A stretch of 64,000 bases of DNA from Niallia endozanthoxylica (GTDB taxonomy: Bacteria; Bacillota; Bacilli; Bacillales; Cytobacillaceae): positions 1 through 64,000 of the forward strand of contig NZ_VYKL01000037.1 in NCBI RefSeq assembly GCF_008710145.1, read 5' to 3'. Positions 60,265-64,000 of this stretch are shown in pieces (the stretch's first letter is position 1; each line of letters begins with the position of its first letter). A model generated the notes under the pieces. That model did no database searches and was not told the DNA's origin. It saw nothing but the letters and a program-made list of their open reading frames with translations. Both the position numbers and the translations under genes were made by a program.

Positions 60265-61281
60265 ATGGCTGAATCTAAAATTGTAGTCGGCGTTATTGGA
60301 GCTGGCAGAATCGGTAAATTACACATTGATAATATGAAAAATATGAAAAATGTACGTCTAAAATCAGTTTCTGATGTATTTGCAGACCAGTTAGAAGATT
60401 GGTTTCAATCCTCTGGTGTAGAAAACATGACAAAAGATTATCATGAAATTATCAATGATCCGGGAATTGACGCTATCTTTATTTGTTCTCCGACTGATAC
60501 CCATACTAGTATTATAAAAGAGGCAGCAAACAGCGGAAAACACATTTTCTGTGAAAAACCAATAAGCTTCTCCGATGAAGAAACAGTAGAGGCGTATGAA
60601 GTGGTAAGGAAGACAGGTGTAAAGTTTCAAATCGGCTTTAACAGAAGATATGACCGTAACTACAGCAAGGTAAGAACCTTGGTAGAAAAGGGGGAAATCG
60701 GTGATTTGCATGTATTAAAAATAACTTCTAGGGATCCTGAGCCTCCTTCATTGGATTATGTATCCCGTTCTGGAGGAATCTTTGTTGACATGGCCATTCA
60801 TGACTTTGATATGGCACGTTTTATCACGGGTTCTGAAGTGGAAGAAGTGTATGTTCAAGGTGCTGCATTAGTTAATCCGAAAATTGCTGAACTAGGCGAT
60901 ATTGATACAGCGATTATTTCTTTGAAGTTTGCAAATGGAGCAATCGGTGTCATTGACAACAGCCGTCAAGCTGTCTATGGCTATGATCAACGTCTAGAAG
61001 CGTTTGGATCAAAGGGTTCAGCTAATGTAAAGAATGAAACGGAATCAAGAGTAGAAGTTTTTTCTAAAGATGGTGTGAAGGAAGATAATCCATTGCATTT
61101 CTTCTTAGAGAGATACAATGATGCATATATTCGTGAAGTAAAGGAATTCTTTGATGCAATTGAGAACGATTCCGAAGTTACATGTAATTTTGTAGACGGT
61201 ATTATGGCGCAGAGAATTGCTATGGCTGCTAAAGAATCATTAGAAAGCGGACAGCCGGTAAAAGTAAAGAAATTATCGTAA
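60265..61281 (+). CDS. Gfo/Idh/MocA inositol dehydrogenase-like protein
   Basis: Oxidoreductase of 338 residues with GVIGAGRIGKLHIDNM, FCEKPISFSDEETV and the Dx3H pair in FVDMAIHDFDMARF. DNSRQAVYGYDQRLEAFGSK is typical of the myo-/scyllo-inositol dehydrogenase group common in Gram-positive and rhizobial bacteria. AAAGGAAG precedes the ATG. It lies after the sodium symporter and before a TIM-barrel gene in the same unit. Confidence 0.87.
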   Translation: MAESKIVVGVIGAGRIGKLHIDNMKNMKNVRLKSVSDVFADQLEDWFQSSGVENMTKDYHEIINDPGIDAIFICSPTDTHTSIIKEAANSGKHIFCEKPISFSDEETVEAYEVVRKTGVKFQIGFNRRYDRNYSKVRTLVEKGEIGDLHVLKITSRDPEPPSLDYVSRSGGIFVDMAIHDFDMARFITGSEVEEVYVQGAALVNPKIAELGDIDTAIISLKFANGAIGVIDNSRQAVYGYDQRLEAFGSKGSANVKNETESRVEVFSKDGVKEDNPLHFFLERYNDAYIREVKEFFDAIENDSEVTCNFVDGIMAQRIAMAAKESLESGQPVKVKKLS

Positions 61282-61293
61282 TTTGAAGTAATT

Positions 61294-61334
61294 AAGGGAG
61301 GGGGTCTAAAGATTTTTGACACCCTCCCTTTGTT
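61294..61334 (+). terminator. Hairpin between Gfo/Idh and TIM-barrel genes
   Basis: AAGGGAGGG pairs with CCCTCCCTT, with GGTC/GAC pairing inside and a short T-rich tail. It could reduce expression of the next gene. Confidence 0.7.
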
Positions 61335-61367
61335 ATAAATATTTAATAGAGCAGGAGATGATTTTTG

Positions 61368-62288
61368 ATGACAATTAGTATATCAGGAGCACCATGCTGC
61401 TGGGGCGTAGATGATCCAACAAATCCCCACCTTCCACCGTGGGAAAGAGTGTTAGGTGAAGCGTCACAGGCTGGGTATAAGGGCATTGAATTAGGGCCAT
61501 ATGGTTATATACCGTTGGATATTGAACGAGTACAAGAGGAACTTGTTAAAAATGACTTGACTATTATAGCTGGTACTATTTTTGATGATCTGCTTGCAGC
61601 TTCTAATATAGAAAAAGTACTAAAGAAAGTTGATGATATTTGCTCTTTAATAACAAAGCTGCCTTCAGCACCGCAAGCAGAGGCTCAAAAATTTCCAACT
61701 CCATACTTAACTGTTATGGATTGGGGACATGATGAACGTGATTATTATGCAGGTCATCCAGATAGAGCAGTAAGGTTATCTGATAAAGATTGGAAACAGA
61801 TGATGGAACATATTCGTTTAATTTCTGAACGTGCAAAAACGTACGGGGTACGTGCCGTGGTTCATCCTCATGCAGGAGGATACATCGAGTATGAGGATGA
61901 AATCAATAAACTTTTAGAAGATATTCCGTATGAAACAGCTGGTCTTTGCCTTGATACAGGACATCTATATTATGCAAAAATGGACCCGGTTGAGTGGCTT
62001 CGAAAATGTGCTGACCGGTTAGATTATATTCATTTTAAAGATATTAATCTGGAAATTTATAATCGAGTCATGGAGGAGCGCATTCGCTTTTTCGATGCTT
62101 GTGCAAAAGGAGTTATGTGTCCAATTGGACAAGGGATTATTGACTATGAAGCGATTCATATGTTATTAAAGGAAATTAATTACCATGGATATATCACAAT
62201 CGAACAAGAACGAGATCCTAGAAATTCAGATACAAGTTTACGAGATGTTAAGCAAAGTGTTGATTATTTAAAAAGTATTGGTTTTTGA
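61368..62288 (+). CDS. TIM-barrel sugar-phosphate isomerase/epimerase (IolE-like)
   Basis: Xylose-isomerase-like TIM barrel of 306 residues with metal-site stretches AVVHPHAGGYIEYEDEI, AGLCLDTGHLYYAKMDP, DYIHFKDINLEIYNRV and GYITIEQERDP. It begins with ISGAPCCWGVDDPTNPHLPP, different from the IolE N-terminus, so it is a distant relative: possibly an inosose dehydratase or isomerase for another cyclitol. A GGAGATG site serves ATG 61368; TTG 61365 is possible. Confidence 0.82.
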   Translation: MTISISGAPCCWGVDDPTNPHLPPWERVLGEASQAGYKGIELGPYGYIPLDIERVQEELVKNDLTIIAGTIFDDLLAASNIEKVLKKVDDICSLITKLPSAPQAEAQKFPTPYLTVMDWGHDERDYYAGHPDRAVRLSDKDWKQMMEHIRLISERAKTYGVRAVVHPHAGGYIEYEDEINKLLEDIPYETAGLCLDTGHLYYAKMDPVEWLRKCADRLDYIHFKDINLEIYNRVMEERIRFFDACAKGVMCPIGQGIIDYEAIHMLLKEINYHGYITIEQERDPRNSDTSLRDVKQSVDYLKSIGF

Positions 62289-62381
62289 TCCAGGTATTCA
62301 TTTTGTGTAAAGGGATAAAAGTCTATTTGTAACGTGTTAATAGTGTTTAATATAAATTTTTTTTAGATTAATAAAAAAATA

Positions 62382-62445
62382 TTGACTGAAAACGCTTTTA
62401 AGATTATTATCTATTCATAGAGGTTATCAAAAGTTAACCAAAATG
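62382..62445 (+). promoter_or_regulatory. Promoter of the fourth iol unit with shared operators
   Basis: TTGACT (62382-62387), a 17-bp spacer and TATTAT (62405-62410). TGAAAACGCTTTTA overlaps the -35. TTATCAAAAGT and TAACCAAAATG follow at 62424-62445. More boxes, TAACCAAAAGA (62540-62550) and TAACCAAATAA (62590-62600), lie in the 320-bp leader, which holds no gene. Confidence 0.8.
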
Positions 62446-62641
62446 TAACATAAAAAATAGGTTATTAATTGACTTTATCGTTAAGTTATGATTATATTCG
62501 ATTAATTTATTTGTACTTATGGATTTATAGTCAATTAATTAACCAAAAGAAGCCCAATCTAGTCTATGAGGTTTTTATCTGATTTTAGTTAACCAAATAA
62601 AAATGAATGTAAGTACTAGTTTGGCATTAAAATCAACAACA

Positions 62642-62656
62642 ATGAAAACGTTTACT
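62642..62656 (+). promoter_or_regulatory. Catabolite-responsive element (cre)
   Basis: ATGAAAACGTTTACT fits the CcpA cre consensus WTGNAANCGNWNNCW at every position. It is downstream of the promoter, where CcpA would act as a roadblock. Confidence 0.8.
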
Positions 62657-62729
62657 TCATAGAATTTTCAGACATTAGGAATGAGTTATTATTGCTTAAT
62701 GCAAATAAAACAATAAAGAGGTGAAAGGT

Positions 62730-63749
62730 ATGGCAAGGAAAGTCCGTACAGCTGTATTTGGACTTGGAAGACTTGGTTACTGGCACGCTGTAAATGTTAC
62801 AAAAAATCGTCATGCTGAACTTGTTACTGTGTGTGATATGAGTTTAGAAACGGCAGAACGAGTAGCAAGAGAACTTGAAGTTCAGAGTTATACGAATAAT
62901 CCAGAAGATGTTTTTCAAGATGAAACCATTGAAGCTGTCATTATTGCCACTCCAACGAGTACACATTTTGAATTGTTAAAAAGAGCATCAGAAACTGGCA
63001 AAGCTATTTTTGTAGAAAAACCTCTGACAACTGATTTAAACGATGCAAGAGAAATCCAGAAAATTGTACATACCAATCATACAATCTGCCAGGTTGGGTT
63101 TATGCGTCGATTTGATCCTGCTTATGCAGAAGCAAAAAGAAGAATTGCTGCTGGTGATATTGGGAACCCCATCTATTTCAGAGGTATTTCACGTGACCCG
63201 CAGGCACCGCATGAATCGTTTGTTGAGCAGAGCGGCGGAATATTTATTGATGTCTCCATTCATGATTTTGATATTGCCCGCTATCTCATGAACTCAGAAG
63301 TAACTTCCGTAAGTGCCCATGGCAATGTTTTAAAATATCCTTTTGTTAAGAAATATGATGATGTTGACCAAGCGCTTTCTTATATTGAATTTGCTTCAGG
63401 GGCTGCTGGGGATATAGAGGCAAGTCGAAATGCCTATTATGGATATGATATTCGTGCAGAAGTAATCGGGACAGAAGGATCAATCTTTATTGGCAACTTG
63501 AGGGAGCATGATATTCAAATTTTAACTAAGGCAGGAAATACTCACGATATTTTACCTGACTTCCCGGTTCGATTTAAAGATGCTTATACGATCGAACTTG
63601 AAGAGTTTTACAAAGTGGTGCTTGCAAAAGGAATACCTCAAATCACAGTGGATGATGGGGTAAAGGCATTAGAAATTGCTTATGCTGCTAGAAAATCGTA
63701 TCAAAGGGGACAAAAAGTAAAATTGGAAATGCTTCAAAGTCTAGTATAA
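62730..63749 (+). CDS. Gfo/Idh/MocA inositol dehydrogenase-like protein
   Basis: Oxidoreductase of 339 residues with FGLGRLGYWHAVNVTK, FVEKPLTTDLNDAREI, VGFMRRFDPAYAEAKR and an intact Dx3H pair in FIDVSIHDFDIARYL. It is paralogous to the proteins at 56369 and 60265. ATG 62730 follows AAAGAGGTGAAAGG; a GTG 9 bp earlier lies within that site. It precedes an ABC sugar transporter, suggesting import-coupled oxidation of a cyclitol. Confidence 0.87.
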   Translation: MARKVRTAVFGLGRLGYWHAVNVTKNRHAELVTVCDMSLETAERVARELEVQSYTNNPEDVFQDETIEAVIIATPTSTHFELLKRASETGKAIFVEKPLTTDLNDAREIQKIVHTNHTICQVGFMRRFDPAYAEAKRRIAAGDIGNPIYFRGISRDPQAPHESFVEQSGGIFIDVSIHDFDIARYLMNSEVTSVSAHGNVLKYPFVKKYDDVDQALSYIEFASGAAGDIEASRNAYYGYDIRAEVIGTEGSIFIGNLREHDIQILTKAGNTHDILPDFPVRFKDAYTIELEEFYKVVLAKGIPQITVDDGVKALEIAYAARKSYQRGQKVKLEMLQSLV

Positions 63750-63843
63750 ATTAGTTTGAAATTGCTCTATCTAATAGATTCTATGAATAAAAAAATATAA
63801 AAACTTCCCACTATTAAAGGGAGTAATAGAAAGGAGCCTGTTC

Positions 63844-64000
63844 ATGGTCGCATCTTCAGGGAGTCTCCTAGAGTTAAAAGGGATTGTAAAAAGCTTTGGT
63901 CAAAACCACGTATTAAAAGGGATTGATCTTGAAGTCAAAGCTGGAGAAGTACATGTACTATTAGGGGAAAATGGTGCAGGAAAGTCTACCTTTATTAAAA
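63844..64000 (+). CDS. Sugar ABC transporter ATP-binding protein, N-terminal part
   Basis: The gene runs off the right edge; 52 codons are visible. LLELKGIVKSFGQNHVLKGI and the Walker A GENGAGKSTF match the first domain of double-ATPase sugar importers (RbsA/MglA/XylG type). AAAGGAGCC precedes the ATG. With the preceding Gfo/Idh gene it suggests an inositol or related sugar ABC importer. Confidence 0.88.
   Translation, partial: MVASSGSLLELKGIVKSFGQNHVLKGIDLEVKAGEVHVLLGENGAGKSTFIK

Noticed and set aside
62289..62729. Possible small RNA or riboswitch in the long leader before the last Gfo/Idh gene
   Set aside because: The stretch is A/T-rich with promoter, IolR-like and cre sites but shows no strong stems or known aptamer.

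Overview
The window looks like chromosomal DNA of a low-GC, endospore-former-type Firmicute (family Bacillaceae). The evidence is a Bacillus-type rRNA/tRNA block followed by rocF-sigW-rsiW-cdaA-cdaR-glmM-glmS with a glmS ribozyme, AGGAGG-type ribosome binding sites, TTG/GTG starts, ECF-type and cre-like promoter elements, and a very large inositol (iol) catabolic island. The genus cannot be fixed from sequence reading alone.

Layout. 1-1240: 3' end of 23S rRNA, a 23S-5S spacer carrying an interspersed hairpin repeat, 5S rRNA and eight tRNA genes (Asn, Thr, Glu, Val, Thr, Tyr, Gln, Lys). 1360-9889: conserved housekeeping block (arginase; SigW and its anti-sigma; the c-di-AMP synthase module CdaA-CdaR-GlmM; glmS ribozyme and GlmS). 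10242-16231: an IclR-regulated oxidoreductase/MFS pair, a small membrane protein, an ECF sigma remnant and a YheO/DauR-type regulator. 16387-21782: two complete L-serine dehydratase systems (split beta/alpha plus serine transporter, and a fused alpha-beta chain). 21951-24957: CadA-type metal ATPase with its ArsR/CadC regulator and tandem operators. 25260-29368: small sigma factor, short-period repeats, a DUF1538 membrane protein paired with a tandem-PII protein, and a structured 153-bp repeat element. 29533-38556: PH-like membrane protein, NMT1/SsuA-type ABC transporter with convergent binding protein and polysaccharide deacetylase, a squalene/phytoene-synthase-family enzyme, an SLC45-like MFS, and an MMPL exporter preceded by its TetR repressor gene. 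39219-64000: the inositol island.

In the inositol island at least four transcription units (iolA-B-C-D-J-G-MFS; iolE-T-G-H-I; Gfo/Idh-iolE2-SSS symporter-Gfo/Idh-TIM barrel; Gfo/Idh-sugar ABC transporter running off the right edge) encode the full myo-inositol route to dihydroxyacetone phosphate and acetyl-CoA/CO2 equivalents, plus redundant dehydrogenases (five Gfo/Idh/MocA proteins), two IolE dehydratases, an extra TIM-barrel protein and at least three uptake systems (IolT MFS, SSS symporter, ABC transporter). This suggests use of several inositol stereoisomers or related cyclitols. Four promoters share one design: TTGACT overlapping a TGAAAACG(C/T)T operator, then a 17-bp spacer to the -10 box and downstream TTATCAA/TAACCAAAA boxes like those bound by IolR. 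No iolR gene lies in the window.

The strongest leads for undescribed biology are (i) a family of modular perfect-hairpin repeat elements (19846, 29216, possibly 36265) and a separate 55-nt repeat with compensatory base changes (72 and 36205), (ii) the DUF1538/tandem-PII pair, (iii) a two-gene operon of paralogous 33- and 59-residue peptides inside the inositol island, and (iv) the shared promoter architecture and paralogue expansion of the island, including an IolG copy with Asn in place of the catalytic Asp.
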